In this document: positions 44,742 to 54,483 of the stretch, in pieces
Position numbering within the stretch: position 1 is the first letter of the stretch
How the letters are laid out: each line of letters opens with the position of its first letter
Origin: Paludibacteraceae bacterium
Lineage (GTDB): Bacteria; Bacteroidota; Bacteroidia; Bacteroidales; Paludibacteraceae
DNA: 64,000 nucleotides
NCBI GenBank assembly: GCA_017558065.1
Contig: JAFYWK010000059.1
Span: 1 to 64,000, forward strand
Direction: 5' to 3'
The notes under the pieces: model-generated
Seen by the model: only the letters and a program-made list of their open reading frames with translations
The model's database searches: none
What the model was told of the DNA's origin: nothing
Position numbers and translations under genes: made by a program

Positions 44742-47700
44742 TTATAACACCACTTTTATTCCTAATGCGTATGTGCGTGCGGAGGGGTAGGAGTAGCTAT
44801 CCACGCCCGGGCATGCTGCGTTCGTGCCACCGGCATTCACATCGGGGTCAAACCAACTGTATCGTGTCAGGCAGAAGACATTGTTGGCTGTCAGCGAGAT
44901 ATTGATTTTGCTAATCGCCTTGCACGGATTGAGCCAGTCGTAGGCCAAGGTGATATACTTCATCTTCATGTAACTGCCATCCTCCACATAGCGGTCGCTA
45001 ATGAGCCATGTGCGTGTATAGCCCGAGGTGGCTTTAGGCCAGCGTGCCAGATCTGCGGTCTGAGGTGTCCAGCGGGTGTCGTATGCCGACTGGGTGATAT
45101 TACCGATATTGCTCATCGTGATGTCGGTGAGGTTGTAGTTGAAGATATCGTTGCCATGTGTACCTTGCAGCATGAAGGACAAGGAGAGCCCTTTCCACGA
45201 GAGTTGTGAGGTGATACCATAGATGATATCGGGATTGGTGTTACCGATAATGGTACGATCATCTTCTGTGATGACGCCATCGCCATTGAGGTCGCGGTAC
45301 TTGATTTCGCCTATGTGCTTCATAGCTTCTGTATCGCTCAGCGCAGCATACTCTTTGTAGGAACGCACCTCTGCCATATTATCGAAGAATCCATCCTCTA
45401 CATAGCCAAAGAGCGTACCTATAGGGCAGCCGTTGCGCTGCAAGAACACTTGGTCGGCCTTGCTCCATAGGGCGCGTGCAAACTGGTCGCCTTTGAGCCC
45501 CCCAATGCGGTTGCTGTTATGCGAAATGTTGGCTGACACATTCCATTGCCAGTCTTTGTGGCGAATAATATCGTAGTTAATGACTGCTTCCACACCTTGG
45601 TTGGTCACATTACCCGAATTGACCATCATCTGCTCAAAACCCGAACTTGGAGGAATGGTAATGTTCTGCAGCAGGTCGTTGGTGCGCTTATGGTAGTAAT
45701 CCACATTCAGTTGCAGACGGTTGTTGATCCACCCGAAGTCGATACCTGCATTGAACTGGTTCGTTGTTTCCCATTTCAGGTCGGGGTTGGTAGGCCCACG
45801 CCAATCAATCATCGCCACACCACTGGAAAGTGTACCCGTATAAGGGTAATTAGCCGCATTGAGCAGACTGAGTGTGCGGTAAGCACCGATGCCTTGATTA
45901 CCAGACTGACCATAGGAAAGACGGAACTTGAGGTTGGAGAATACGTCCCAATTCTTTACCCACTCTTCGTCGGAGGCGCGCCATGCGAATGCACCCGAGC
46001 AGAAGGTCGCCCACTTATTGTTCTCCGCAAAGCAAGAACTACCATCCGTGCGCAGACTGAAGGTGAATAGATAGCGTCCAAAGAGCGTGTAATTGATACG
46101 CCCGAGGAATGAGATGAGCGATTGCTGCGTACTACCACTCGATATGACAGGGCGGTCAATCGCCAAGCTCATATCGCCATCTTTGGTGAAGTCGGATGGA
46201 AAATTGGTAACAGACATAGAAGAGGATTTGCCCATACCGCGCTCGAATGTAACACCTAATACCGCGTTGATGGCATGGTTGCCGAAGTTCTTGTCAAAGG
46301 TAAAGACAGACTCTGTGGTGATACTCTTCCAAATGTTGGATGCTTTGCCTCCCTTGCCATTATGGGGTGATTTACCCTCTTGCGTATGGCGATCGTAGTA
46401 AGTCTCGCGGTGACCATCGTTGTAACCTAAACCCAAATTTTGTCTAAAGCGCAACCATGGTGTGATCTGGAACTGCAGGTAACTGCTGCTCCACCAGCTG
46501 AGTTGCGTGAGTTGGTCTTTGGCACCATTGACGTAGTTGGTAGGATTAGCCGCCAACCAGTTGAGTTCGTCCAGTTGTTCGGTCTGTGTATGTGGACCAT
46601 AGGTAGCAGGGAAAATGAGGGCTGAACGAATGATACCGGTGTTCTCGGAGTTGGTTCGTTGGAAATCGGTAGTCGTATTGGTCAAGAAACTGCTGACACC
46701 AATCTCGAGCCATGAGGTGATGTTCCTACCCATATTGATGCTCACGCCATAGCGTTGGAAGCCCGTGTTGCGAATGATACCAGATTGGTCGCCATAGTTC
46801 AGAGAGAAGTTGTACCACCCCTTGCTGCTACCATCGCTGACACTGATGTTATAGTCTTGTTGGAAGCCCAATCGGTAGATTTCATCTTGCCAGTTGGCAC
46901 CTGCTACTTCATCGACATTGCCATACTCATCTTGGCGTAAACCAGGCGAATGGAAGTCTTCGGGTGAAGGGTTATAGTGTCCAGAATTGTAATCGAATCC
47001 TGAACCTATATAAGGATATTCCCATTCTCCACGATAGGGCACTTTACCCGTATTGCCCTCGTAGGTCTGGCTATTGGTCTTGGCTTCGTTTTGGTAGAGG
47101 GCATAAGTATAAGGGTCCAACATCGGCATGCGTTTGACAACCTGTTGTAGTCCCCAAGAAGCCGACACTTCCACGGTTGGTTTACCTTCGGATTGTTTGC
47201 CACGTTTGGTGGTAATGAGTACCACACCATTGGCACCACGGCTACCATAGATGGCGGTAGAAGAGGCGTCTTTGAGCACTTCGATGCGTTCGATATCGTT
47301 AGGGTTAATCATAGATAACGGATTGGACGACTGATTGTTGCCTTCGTTGGCTGCACTGGCAGGCGTTCCGTTGGGGTCGTTGCCAAAAGGCACGCCATCA
47401 ATCACATATAATGGCTGTGTGCTGGTGGTAAAGGAGTTGGCGCCACGCACGGTGATACTCACACCACCGCCTGGTGCTGCATCGCTCTGATTGACCTGTA
47501 CGCCCGCCATCTTGCCTTGGAGTCCGCGTGCGATATCGGTAGCCCCACCTGCGGTGAGGTCCTCGCTTTTGATTTGAGACATAGCACCCGTGAGGTCGCG
47601 TTTCTTCATTGTACCATAGCCGACGACTACGACCTCCTCCATCTGCGCCACATCCTCGTTTAAGGTAAGCGTGACAGAAGACTTGCCTTTGATATTGACG

Positions 47701-47942
47701 ACGCGTGTTTCGTAACCGACCATGGATATTTGCAGCATAAACTTGCCGTCAGGCACAAGGCACTGGAAAAATCCATCGGCATCTGTAATCGTGCCTACTG
47801 TAGTGCCTGGTACAAGTACGGTGGCGCCGATTAAGGGTTGTCCCTCCATGGCACCATCCTGTACGTAGCCAGTGATTGTTGTTTCTGCACAAAGGCATAA
47901 AGCAACGGACAGAAAAAGAGAAATAAGTGTTTTACGTTTCAT
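44742..47942 (-). CDS. susC: SusC-family TonB-dependent outer-membrane transporter
   Basis: A 1066-aa protein with signal peptide, a carboxypeptidase-like regulatory domain (about 22-105: ITGYVQDGAMEGQPLIGATV), a TonB-box region EEVVVVGYG, a plug domain (RGLQGKMAGVQV, PLYVIDGVPFG, EVLKDASSTAIYGSRGANGVV; about 115-240) and a beta-barrel ending in YALGIKVVL. It would import mannan oligosaccharides with SusD, powered by TonB. Length is typical. Confidence 0.97.
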   Translation of the reverse strand: MKRKTLISLFLSVALCLCAETTITGYVQDGAMEGQPLIGATVLVPGTTVGTITDADGFFQCLVPDGKFMLQISMVGYETRVVNIKGKSSVTLTLNEDVAQMEEVVVVGYGTMKKRDLTGAMSQIKSEDLTAGGATDIARGLQGKMAGVQVNQSDAAPGGGVSITVRGANSFTTSTQPLYVIDGVPFGNDPNGTPASAANEGNNQSSNPLSMINPNDIERIEVLKDASSTAIYGSRGANGVVLITTKRGKQSEGKPTVEVSASWGLQQVVKRMPMLDPYTYALYQNEAKTNSQTYEGNTGKVPYRGEWEYPYIGSGFDYNSGHYNPSPEDFHSPGLRQDEYGNVDEVAGANWQDEIYRLGFQQDYNISVSDGSSKGWYNFSLNYGDQSGIIRNTGFQRYGVSINMGRNITSWLEIGVSSFLTNTTTDFQRTNSENTGIIRSALIFPATYGPHTQTEQLDELNWLAANPTNYVNGAKDQLTQLSWWSSSYLQFQITPWLRFRQNLGLGYNDGHRETYYDRHTQEGKSPHNGKGGKASNIWKSITTESVFTFDKNFGNHAINAVLGVTFERGMGKSSSMSVTNFPSDFTKDGDMSLAIDRPVISSGSTQQSLISFLGRINYTLFGRYLFTFSLRTDGSSCFAENNKWATFCSGAFAWRASDEEWVKNWDVFSNLKFRLSYGQSGNQGIGAYRTLSLLNAANYPYTGTLSSGVAMIDWRGPTNPDLKWETTNQFNAGIDFGWINNRLQLNVDYYHKRTNDLLQNITIPPSSGFEQMMVNSGNVTNQGVEAVINYDIIRHKDWQWNVSANISHNSNRIGGLKGDQFARALWSKADQVFLQRNGCPIGTLFGYVEDGFFDNMAEVRSYKEYAALSDTEAMKHIGEIKYRDLNGDGVITEDDRTIIGNTNPDIIYGITSQLSWKGLSLSFMLQGTHGNDIFNYNLTDITMSNIGNITQSAYDTRWTPQTADLARWPKATSGYTRTWLISDRYVEDGSYMKMKYITLAYDWLNPCKAISKINISLTANNVFCLTRYSWFDPDVNAGGTNAACPGVDSYSYPSARTYALGIKVVL

Positions 47943-47979
47943 ATAGGGTGATTCTTATCGAATGATTATACGTTCGTTT

Positions 47980-49125
47980 CTATTCCGCGCGAATGATTTG
48001 TACGCGCGTGAGTGTGAATCCCATACCACAAATGACAAAACCGCGCGTCTTGACTTTGTCGAGCGAGAGGGAGTCAAAAGTAAGGACAATATCATTACCA
48101 TCCAGAGGTATCCAGTTGGGTTCTTGGCTGCCCGATAAGTCGGGCCATGAACCCCTATTCTCGCGGAAGGAGATCACGGGCGGACGACCATTCATCTCAT
48201 CAGCAGGGAAGGATTGATAAGAGATGATGAGCACATCGTTTTCGGTGGCGTTCTGGAGTTTTTCGGCAGAAACGCGCAGATTGCCTCGCCAATCTAATGG
48301 GAAGGCCTTTTCGCCATGGAAGAGTTCATCGGGTTGCAATATATACTCCTTTGGCGCACGTTGTGCTTGCGATAGGTCTTCGGAGTATTCACCCACAAAA
48401 CGGACAATACCCACTTTGTCTAAGCGATAGTTCTTGCCACCTATGCGCAGTGCGGTATTCATACCTGTGCCACCTAAAGCGATGCGTATCAGTGCCGCTT
48501 CGTCGCGCAGGTAGTAGGTGTGTTGGTCGCCGCCTACGGGTATGCCCTCCGCAGCAGGCTCAATGGCATTCCATGTGACATCCATCAATTTGGTAGTGGC
48601 ATCGTCCTTAGCGCGACTGATATGCAGGCGTAAGCCATCGCCCAAACGTAGGTCGCGAAAGCAACTACCTGGTAGTTCGGCGTTCACGCTCCAGTCGCTA
48701 CTCATCTGCACAGAGGGACCGCGCCATACGATAGTCTCCTGCCAATCTTCTTTGTCGGTAAGTGTGGCTTGCAATATGCGATAATCGTGACCACTAATGG
48801 CTACGCCACGCGTTTGAAGAACAGGTAGTAGTGTGTCGGTAATAAGCAGCTGGAAGGGACCATTCAGACTGAAATAATTGTATTGCGGTGCAATGCCTTT
48901 CCATGTATCAGGGTCTTGAAAGGCACCCTGTGCAGTGCGCTTGGCTTGGTCATAATAAACAGTGAGTATATCGCCTGCTTTGGCAGTCGCAAAATGGCGT
49001 GCTTCAAGCACGATATTATCCTTCCAACCGCGACCAATGGTTTTGGGACCAATCAGAATTGTGCGCTCTACTGCCATGCTCATGCAGGATATAAGCGCGA
49101 AGAAGAAAAGGATATACTGTTTCAT
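47980..49125 (-). CDS. Secreted protein with three related sugar-binding-like modules
   Basis: A 381-aa protein with a signal peptide (MKQYILFFFALISCMSMA). Three segments of about 115 residues show the same pattern: a W-containing start, a GD.L.(V/I) strand, and an end of the form RG..I.G..(Y/F)....V (about 20-115, 125-240, 255-380; for example TRGVAISGHDYRI and TRGFVICGMGFTL). Such modules occur beside Bacteroidales glycan-degrading enzymes and are thought to bind sugars. No catalytic residues seen. It overlaps the upstream GH26 gene by 4 bases and lies 37 bases before susC. Probably a mannan-binding or accessory surface protein. Confidence 0.65.
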   Translation of the reverse strand: MKQYILFFFALISCMSMAVERTILIGPKTIGRGWKDNIVLEARHFATAKAGDILTVYYDQAKRTAQGAFQDPDTWKGIAPQYNYFSLNGPFQLLITDTLLPVLQTRGVAISGHDYRILQATLTDKEDWQETIVWRGPSVQMSSDWSVNAELPGSCFRDLRLGDGLRLHISRAKDDATTKLMDVTWNAIEPAAEGIPVGGDQHTYYLRDEAALIRIALGGTGMNTALRIGGKNYRLDKVGIVRFVGEYSEDLSQAQRAPKEYILQPDELFHGEKAFPLDWRGNLRVSAEKLQNATENDVLIISYQSFPADEMNGRPPVISFRENRGSWPDLSGSQEPNWIPLDGNDIVLTFDSLSLDKVKTRGFVICGMGFTLTRVQIIRAE

Positions 49126-50210
49126 AGGGCAGCAGATTGTAATAGTTGTTGCATTTGTGTACGGTCAATCATATAGCCCGATTGCATGGCATTGACCCAC
49201 CAGTCACGACCCGCAAACTGGTGCTCGCCCGTGGCCCGATCGCAGTGGTAGTCATACCACGTCATGAGCCAACTCCATCGGCTGCCTTGTTGCCAAATAT
49301 CGGTGAAAAGCGACATATTGACTTCATCACCTGTGCCACATTCCGCCAAAGCAATGAGTTTGGTAGGATAGTCTTTTTGCAGCTGAATAAACTCTTTGTA
49401 GAGCGGATATTGCAAAGCATAATAGCTATCTCTGGCCACCACATCCACTACATCATCGCCTGGGTACCAACTATTATCGCCCATCTGCGAGTTCCACACC
49501 CATATCAGGTTGTTGAGTCCGTGGTGGTGGACCATACGATTGTATAAAAATCGCCACAGCGCTTTGAATGCCTCTCCGCCCTTAGCTCCCCACCAGAACC
49601 ACGCTTTGCCACCATCGTACTCAAAGGTGTTGCCAGAGGCTTCGTGCAGGGGGCGCCAAATGACGACAATACCCTTCTCTTGCATCGTTTTGAGGTAGCC
49701 TGCCACTTGGTCAATATCGTGAAGCAATTGCCGATAGTCGTCCGACTGAGGGTCTTGGATACAAGCTGGGTCAAAATCCGTTTCGCCTGGTTCGTTGCCT
49801 GGCGAGCAGGTGTAGTTCACGCCATTGTTGGCACGCACTTGCCAGTGCCACATGCAGCCTACTAGTCCGCCGTTGTTCCACCAATCGGTGACCACCGACA
49901 TGTCGCTATAGTCCAACCAACCATTTGGGTTGACATCTTTGGAAGCGTGGATATTAATGAAATCAAACACATTCAGCGCAGGGTATTGGCCTGTCCAAGC
50001 GTGGACATGCTCTGCCTCGTCTATATTCCAATCCACGCGTGCGACAGTGCCCGAAATGGTCTTATGACCATATTGGTTGCAGAGGATCTGATACACCTGC
50101 TGGGTTGCGGGCGTAGCATTCGGATTGCATAGCGCACGCGATTGTGCCGCGAGCGTGGCACATGTGATACACAATAGGCAAACGAGAAAATACGGTTGCA
50201 GGGTTTTCAT
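49122..50210 (-). CDS. GH26 endo-beta-1,4-mannanase (single domain)
   Basis: A 362-aa secreted enzyme (signal peptide to about residue 22, ATLAAQ). GH26 motifs: SGTVARVDWN, HWQVRANNG, VIWRPLHEASGNTFEY with the acid/base Glu (about 190), WFWWGAKG, WYPGDDVVDV and LIALAECGTGDE with the nucleophile Glu (about 290). It lacks the extra module and tail of its neighbour. The neighbour upstream is a close tandem duplicate, clear at the DNA level. The product should cut mannan chains outside the cytoplasm. Confidence 0.95.
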   Translation of the reverse strand: MKTLQPYFLVCLLCITCATLAAQSRALCNPNATPATQQVYQILCNQYGHKTISGTVARVDWNIDEAEHVHAWTGQYPALNVFDFINIHASKDVNPNGWLDYSDMSVVTDWWNNGGLVGCMWHWQVRANNGVNYTCSPGNEPGETDFDPACIQDPQSDDYRQLLHDIDQVAGYLKTMQEKGIVVIWRPLHEASGNTFEYDGGKAWFWWGAKGGEAFKALWRFLYNRMVHHHGLNNLIWVWNSQMGDNSWYPGDDVVDVVARDSYYALQYPLYKEFIQLQKDYPTKLIALAECGTGDEVNMSLFTDIWQQGSRWSWLMTWYDYHCDRATGEHQFAGRDWWVNAMQSGYMIDRTQMQQLLQSAAL

Positions 50211-50229
50211 GATAGTCGTCTTATAATAA

Positions 50230-51828
50230 TTAAAGGATTATGATTTTCTTTCCTTGATGAATATACAATTGCTGGGATTGGGGATAGAGCGTTGGCATGC
50301 CTTGCAGCGTATAATAATAGGGGTCGGAGCAAGGCGTTTGGACCCTATCGGTGTGAGCAGGTGTACATGCCATGAGATAAGCACCATGCAAGTGTAGTTG
50401 GACGTTGGCTTCTGCACATTGCAGATAGATCTTGGTCACATTGCTTTTCCCATAGTCATTCAATCGTACCTCCACCGAATTGTCGCCTGTGTAGAACATC
50501 GTGCTGGAAGCATCGGTGCCATTGCCATACTCCACAACCAATTGCCCCGGACATGGTGCATAATCAAAGACGACTATCACTCGGCAGTAGTCGCTCATGT
50601 CTTGTTCGAGCCACCAACCACGACCACCCCACGCATTATGGAAGGTGATAGTATGGGTGTTAGTATCGTAGCTGGTCCCCCAACCATTGTTGAGATTGGC
50701 GAGGTCTAATGTGGTGGAAGAATTCGGCTGATTGGGTGGATTGACTTCGGTAGCCAGACGTAGCTGTTGCATCTCACTACGCATGATAACCTTACCACTA
50801 TTCACAGCATCTTGCCACCACTGTTTACCAGCAAAACGGTGAAGGTCACTGCCCCATGTATAATGATAGTCATACCATGTCATAAACCAGCTCCAGCGGC
50901 TACCTTGAGACCATAGTTGCGAGAAATAGTCCATGGCCTGATCTTCGCTATTACCACATTCGGAGAGAGCAATAATCTTGTTGGGATAATCGCGTTGCAG
51001 TTGCAAGTATTGTTGTGTAATGGCATAGGACTGGATATGATAACTATCGAGCGAAACAATGTCCACGACATCATCGCCCGGATACCAATCGCGGTCGCCA
51101 CCTTGCGCATTCCACACCCATATCAGATTGTTGAGCCCGTGGTAATGGACCATGCGATCGTACATGAATCGCCACAATGCTTTGCAGGCTTCTCCACCCT
51201 TGGCTCCCCACCAAAACCATGCTTTGCCACCTACATAGTTAAAGGTGTTGCCAGCCGCCTCGTGCAGGGGGCGCCAGATGACGGCAATACCCTTCTCTTG
51301 CATCGTTTTGAAATAACCTGCCACTTGGTCAATGTCGTGTATCATCTGCCGATAGTCGTCTGACTGGGGGTCGTTGATACAAGAAGCATCAAAATCCGTT
51401 TCGCCAGGTTCGTCGCCCGGTGAACAGGTGTAGTTCACACCATTATTGGCACGCACTTGCCAGTGCCACATGCATCCGACTAATCCGCCGTTGTTCCACC
51501 AATTGGTAACCACCGACATGTCGCTATAGTTCAACCAACCATTGGGATTGACATCCTTGGAGGCGTGGATATTGATAAAATCAAAGACATTCAGTGCAGG
51601 GTATTGGCCTGTCCACGCGTGGACATACTCCGCCTCGTCTATGTTCCAATCCACGCGTGCCACAGTGCCTGCAATAGTCTTCTGACCATATTGGTCGCAG
51701 AGGATTTGATACACCTGCTGGGCAGCGGGTGTCGCATTCGGATTGCATAGCGCATCGTATGCCACTATTCGTGATAGGAATGCACCTACCACGAATAGCA
51801 ACAGCGATATGGATACTATCTTATTCAT
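50230..51828 (-). CDS. GH26 endo-beta-1,4-mannanase with C-terminal module and secretion tail
   Basis: A 532-aa secreted enzyme. Residues of about 25-365 are GH26 with VIWRPLHEAAGNTF and IIALSECGNSED as catalytic motifs. From about 372 to 495 is one copy of the GW.TSYD..T.TITF..WGGRGWWL module also found in the proteins at 51825-53162 and 55781-57940. The last 25 residues (YYTLQGMPTLYPQSQQLYIH, then GKKIIIL) are a Bacteroidales C-terminal tail. Module and tail suggest a surface-held mannanase with a sugar-binding domain. ATGA overlap with the gene upstream. Confidence 0.93.
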   Translation of the reverse strand: MNKIVSISLLLFVVGAFLSRIVAYDALCNPNATPAAQQVYQILCDQYGQKTIAGTVARVDWNIDEAEYVHAWTGQYPALNVFDFINIHASKDVNPNGWLNYSDMSVVTNWWNNGGLVGCMWHWQVRANNGVNYTCSPGDEPGETDFDASCINDPQSDDYRQMIHDIDQVAGYFKTMQEKGIAVIWRPLHEAAGNTFNYVGGKAWFWWGAKGGEACKALWRFMYDRMVHYHGLNNLIWVWNAQGGDRDWYPGDDVVDIVSLDSYHIQSYAITQQYLQLQRDYPNKIIALSECGNSEDQAMDYFSQLWSQGSRWSWFMTWYDYHYTWGSDLHRFAGKQWWQDAVNSGKVIMRSEMQQLRLATEVNPPNQPNSSTTLDLANLNNGWGTSYDTNTHTITFHNAWGGRGWWLEQDMSDYCRVIVVFDYAPCPGQLVVEYGNGTDASSTMFYTGDNSVEVRLNDYGKSNVTKIYLQCAEANVQLHLHGAYLMACTPAHTDRVQTPCSDPYYYTLQGMPTLYPQSQQLYIHQGKKIIIL

Positions 51829-53162
51829 CGAAAGATGACTTTCTTTCCATTTTGAATATAGATATTTCCGCGGGTGGGATATGCTACTTTTTGACCAAGG
51901 ATATTATAGTAAACTCCATCCGTTGGCAATGAGAGAATATTCTCTACATCGGTGGAAGCATTTTTTACTAAGTACGCCGACTTAATGACCAAATTGGCCA
52001 CTTCAGGTGTGGAGAAGAAGATTCCTACTACATGGCTTTTGTGTGTCTCGTCCAACACGAGTTCTACGCGTTGTGCACCCGTTTCAAAACCTTGTTCATT
52101 GTATTGTTCTTCAGCGTATTCTGCTTTGAGCACACCACCACATGGAGTAGCTACCGCAAACTCTACGACTACCTTAGTATAGGCGCTTAAGTCTTTATTC
52201 AACAACCAACCACGAGCCGCCCATGCTGACTCAATCAGAATGGTTTGCGTAGCTGCATCATAACTACTGCTCCAGCCATAATCCATTGCGCTCAAGCTCA
52301 ATGCTTCGTGCTCTCCCTCTTCGACAGGTTCATCGTTTCCACCTGCCACTTTTACGAGATATACCGTTTTGAATGCCAATTGTCCTGCTTCGGAAGCAGA
52401 GAAGTAAATCTTGTTAACCAATACTTTTTTAGCATCGTCCAACAGGATCTCTACGCTGGTAGCACCGACTTCATAGCCCTGCTCAGCTGAGGTATTATCT
52501 CCGTAATCTACTTTCATCACACCACCACATGGTGCGGGTGCAGCGAACTCAGCCACCACCTTGGTATAATCGCTCAAGTCGCGACCCAACCACCAACCAC
52601 GACCGCCCCAAGCGGCAGTAAAAGTAATCGTGCGAGTAGCCGCATCATAGGTACTACTCCAACCATTGTCCATATTCTGCATATTGAGTTCTTCGGTTAC
52701 CTCACTACCGCCTGGTTGTGAAGCACCTGCTTTCACCAGATACACCGTCTTGAACGCCAATTCTCCTGCCTCGGAAGCAGAGAAGTAAATCTTGTTGACC
52801 ATTGCCTTTTTAGCATCGTCCAACACAAGTTCTACGCTGGTTGCACCTGCCTCATAGCCTTGCTCTGCCGAGGTGTTGTCTCCGTAATCTACTTTCATCA
52901 CGCCACTGCATGGTGCTGGGGTAGCAAACTCAGCCACCACCTTGGTGTAAGTGCTCAAGTCGCGACCTAACCACCAACCACGACCACCCCAAGCAGCAGT
53001 GAAGGTAATGGTGCGGGTGGCAGCATCGTAAGTACTGCTCCAACCGTTGTCCATATCCTGCATATTGAGTTCTTCGGTCTCTTGTGCAGATAGGTTAGCC
53101 ACAGAATGAATAGGCAAAAATGCAGCAAATAGCGCTGCCAAAATGAGTAATAATTTTTTCAT
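51825..53162 (-). CDS. Secreted protein of three sugar-binding-like modules, first gene of the mannan operon
   Basis: A 445-aa protein (start at MKKLLLILAALFAAF, 53162) with signal peptide, three tandem modules of about 120 residues and a C-terminal tail (YNILGQKVAYPTRGNIYIQN). Modules 1 and 2 are nearly identical (ELNMQ(D/N)MDNGWSSTYDAATRTITFTAAWGGRGWWLGRDLS, read as two stretches), module 3 has diverged. Conserved Trp, Gly and Asp in GW..SYDA.T.TI.....W..RGW suggest a beta-sandwich for sugar binding. No enzyme motif. A cell-surface mannan-binding protein is the simplest reading. Confidence 0.75.
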   Translation of the reverse strand: MKKLLLILAALFAAFLPIHSVANLSAQETEELNMQDMDNGWSSTYDAATRTITFTAAWGGRGWWLGRDLSTYTKVVAEFATPAPCSGVMKVDYGDNTSAEQGYEAGATSVELVLDDAKKAMVNKIYFSASEAGELAFKTVYLVKAGASQPGGSEVTEELNMQNMDNGWSSTYDAATRTITFTAAWGGRGWWLGRDLSDYTKVVAEFAAPAPCGGVMKVDYGDNTSAEQGYEVGATSVEILLDDAKKVLVNKIYFSASEAGQLAFKTVYLVKVAGGNDEPVEEGEHEALSLSAMDYGWSSSYDAATQTILIESAWAARGWLLNKDLSAYTKVVVEFAVATPCGGVLKAEYAEEQYNEQGFETGAQRVELVLDETHKSHVVGIFFSTPEVANLVIKSAYLVKNASTDVENILSLPTDGVYYNILGQKVAYPTRGNIYIQNGKKVIFR

Positions 53163-53208
53163 AACCATTGGAATTTATTGGGTTAATAATGGATAATTTT
53201 TTCGGTTG

Positions 53209-53216
53209 CAAAGGTA
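53209..53216 (-). promoter_or_regulatory. -7 box of the mannan operon promoter (weak -33)
   Basis: TACCTTTG on the minus strand, about 47 bases before the first ATG. No good TTTG or TTGC lies 19-21 bases upstream, as expected if an activator is needed. The 17-bp motif at 53248-53264 lies 31 bases upstream. Confidence 0.65.
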
Positions 53217-53234
53217 CTGCGTTTTGCTCGTTTT

Positions 53235-53264
53235 TTTGGACACAATATTATCCAAACATAGTAC
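53235..53264. promoter_or_regulatory. Candidate operator of the mannan operon
   Basis: TTATCCAAACATAGTAC (53248-53264) matches TTATCAAATGATGGTAC at 58073-58089 in 13 of 17 positions; both lie exactly 31 bases from a -7 box. It overlaps an inverted repeat TTTGGA-N10-TCCAAA (53235-53256). Probable binding site for the AraC-type regulator encoded upstream. Confidence 0.6.
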
Positions 53265-53284
53265 TCTTTTTGCAATCAGCAGAT

Positions 53285-54448
53285 TTATTCTACTCGATGC
53301 GCACCGTCACCTATCTCGGCGATATAGAAATCTGCCTTCAAACCCGTCTTCTCGGTATATTCTTTGCCCACTTGCTCAATGAAGGTAGGGATGGCTCCTT
53401 CGCGCACCAACGATACAGTGCAACCACCAAAGCCGCCACCTGTCATACGGCTACCGAGTACGCCTTCTACTTTCCATGCCGCCTCTGCCAACGAATCAAG
53501 TTGCAGACCTGTCACTTCATAGTCATCGCGCAACGAGATATGACTTTGCGTCATCAGTTTGCCAAACAATTCAATATCCTCCTGTTGCAATGCCTCTACG
53601 GCATCCTTGGTGCGTTGTACTTCGCCCACCACGTGGCGTGCACGGCGATGTGCCACTTCGTCGGTTATTGCGTACTCCACTTGCTCAAAATCGGCTTGGG
53701 AGAGTTCTGCCAGATTCTTAATGGGGCGAACGGCACTAATCTGCTGAACAGCCAATTGGCATTGGCGTACACGATCATTGTATGCACCCGAATCTAAGTG
53801 GTGTGGCGAATGGGTGTTGGACACCACCACCTTGATGCCCTCCAATTTAACTGGCACAAGGTCAAACGCCAATGTGTCGCAGTTGAGATAAATAGCATGG
53901 TCTTTCTTGCCTTGTGCGGAAGCAAACTGATCCATGATTCCACACATCACGCCAGCGAACTCATGTTCTGCTTTTTGCCCAATCTTAGCCAATTCGGTGC
54001 GGTCGTAGCCCGTACCCAACAACTCATTAAACGCATAGGCAGTCACCACCTCCATGGCAGCACTACTGCTCAGTCCTGCGCCTGCGGGTACATTGCCCCA
54101 GAACAACATGTCATAGCCCTGCTCAATCGCCCCACCGCGCTTAATGAATTGCGCCAAGACACCGAGGGGGTAGTTAGCCCATGCCTTATCGGGCAATGGC
54201 TCTGCGAGTTGGGTCAGTTCCAGCGAATATACCGCCTCCACATTCAAGGAACGGAAATTAATCTTCTGCTCATCATTGGGTGCTACCAACAAATAAGTAC
54301 CAAAACTCAATGCACATGGGAAGACGAAACCACCGTTATAATCCGTATGTTCGCCAATCAGATTCACGCGACCTGGTGAGAAATAAATGGCAGTAGCTGA
54401 CTTGTGATAAGCTGCCTCGTAGGCAGATTTTAATTCAATGGTATTCAT
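53285..54448 (-). CDS. galK: Galactokinase
   Basis: A 387-aa GHMP kinase phosphorylating galactose to galactose-1-phosphate (Leloir pathway). Visible are FSPGRVNLIGEHTDYNGG (about 24-41, the galactokinase signature), NVPAGAGLSSSAAMEV (ATP site), GIMDQFASAQG and GSRMTGGGFGGCTVSL near the end. It lies 35 bases after the regulator gene and 117 bases before the mannan operon. Its position suggests it handles galactose released from galactomannan by the GH36 domain. Confidence 0.96.
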   Translation of the reverse strand: MNTIELKSAYEAAYHKSATAIYFSPGRVNLIGEHTDYNGGFVFPCALSFGTYLLVAPNDEQKINFRSLNVEAVYSLELTQLAEPLPDKAWANYPLGVLAQFIKRGGAIEQGYDMLFWGNVPAGAGLSSSAAMEVVTAYAFNELLGTGYDRTELAKIGQKAEHEFAGVMCGIMDQFASAQGKKDHAIYLNCDTLAFDLVPVKLEGIKVVVSNTHSPHHLDSGAYNDRVRQCQLAVQQISAVRPIKNLAELSQADFEQVEYAITDEVAHRRARHVVGEVQRTKDAVEALQQEDIELFGKLMTQSHISLRDDYEVTGLQLDSLAEAAWKVEGVLGSRMTGGGFGGCTVSLVREGAIPTFIEQVGKEYTEKTGLKADFYIAEIGDGAHRVE

Positions 54449-54483
54449 ACTAATAGAAAAATATAGTTATTAAGATACAATAG

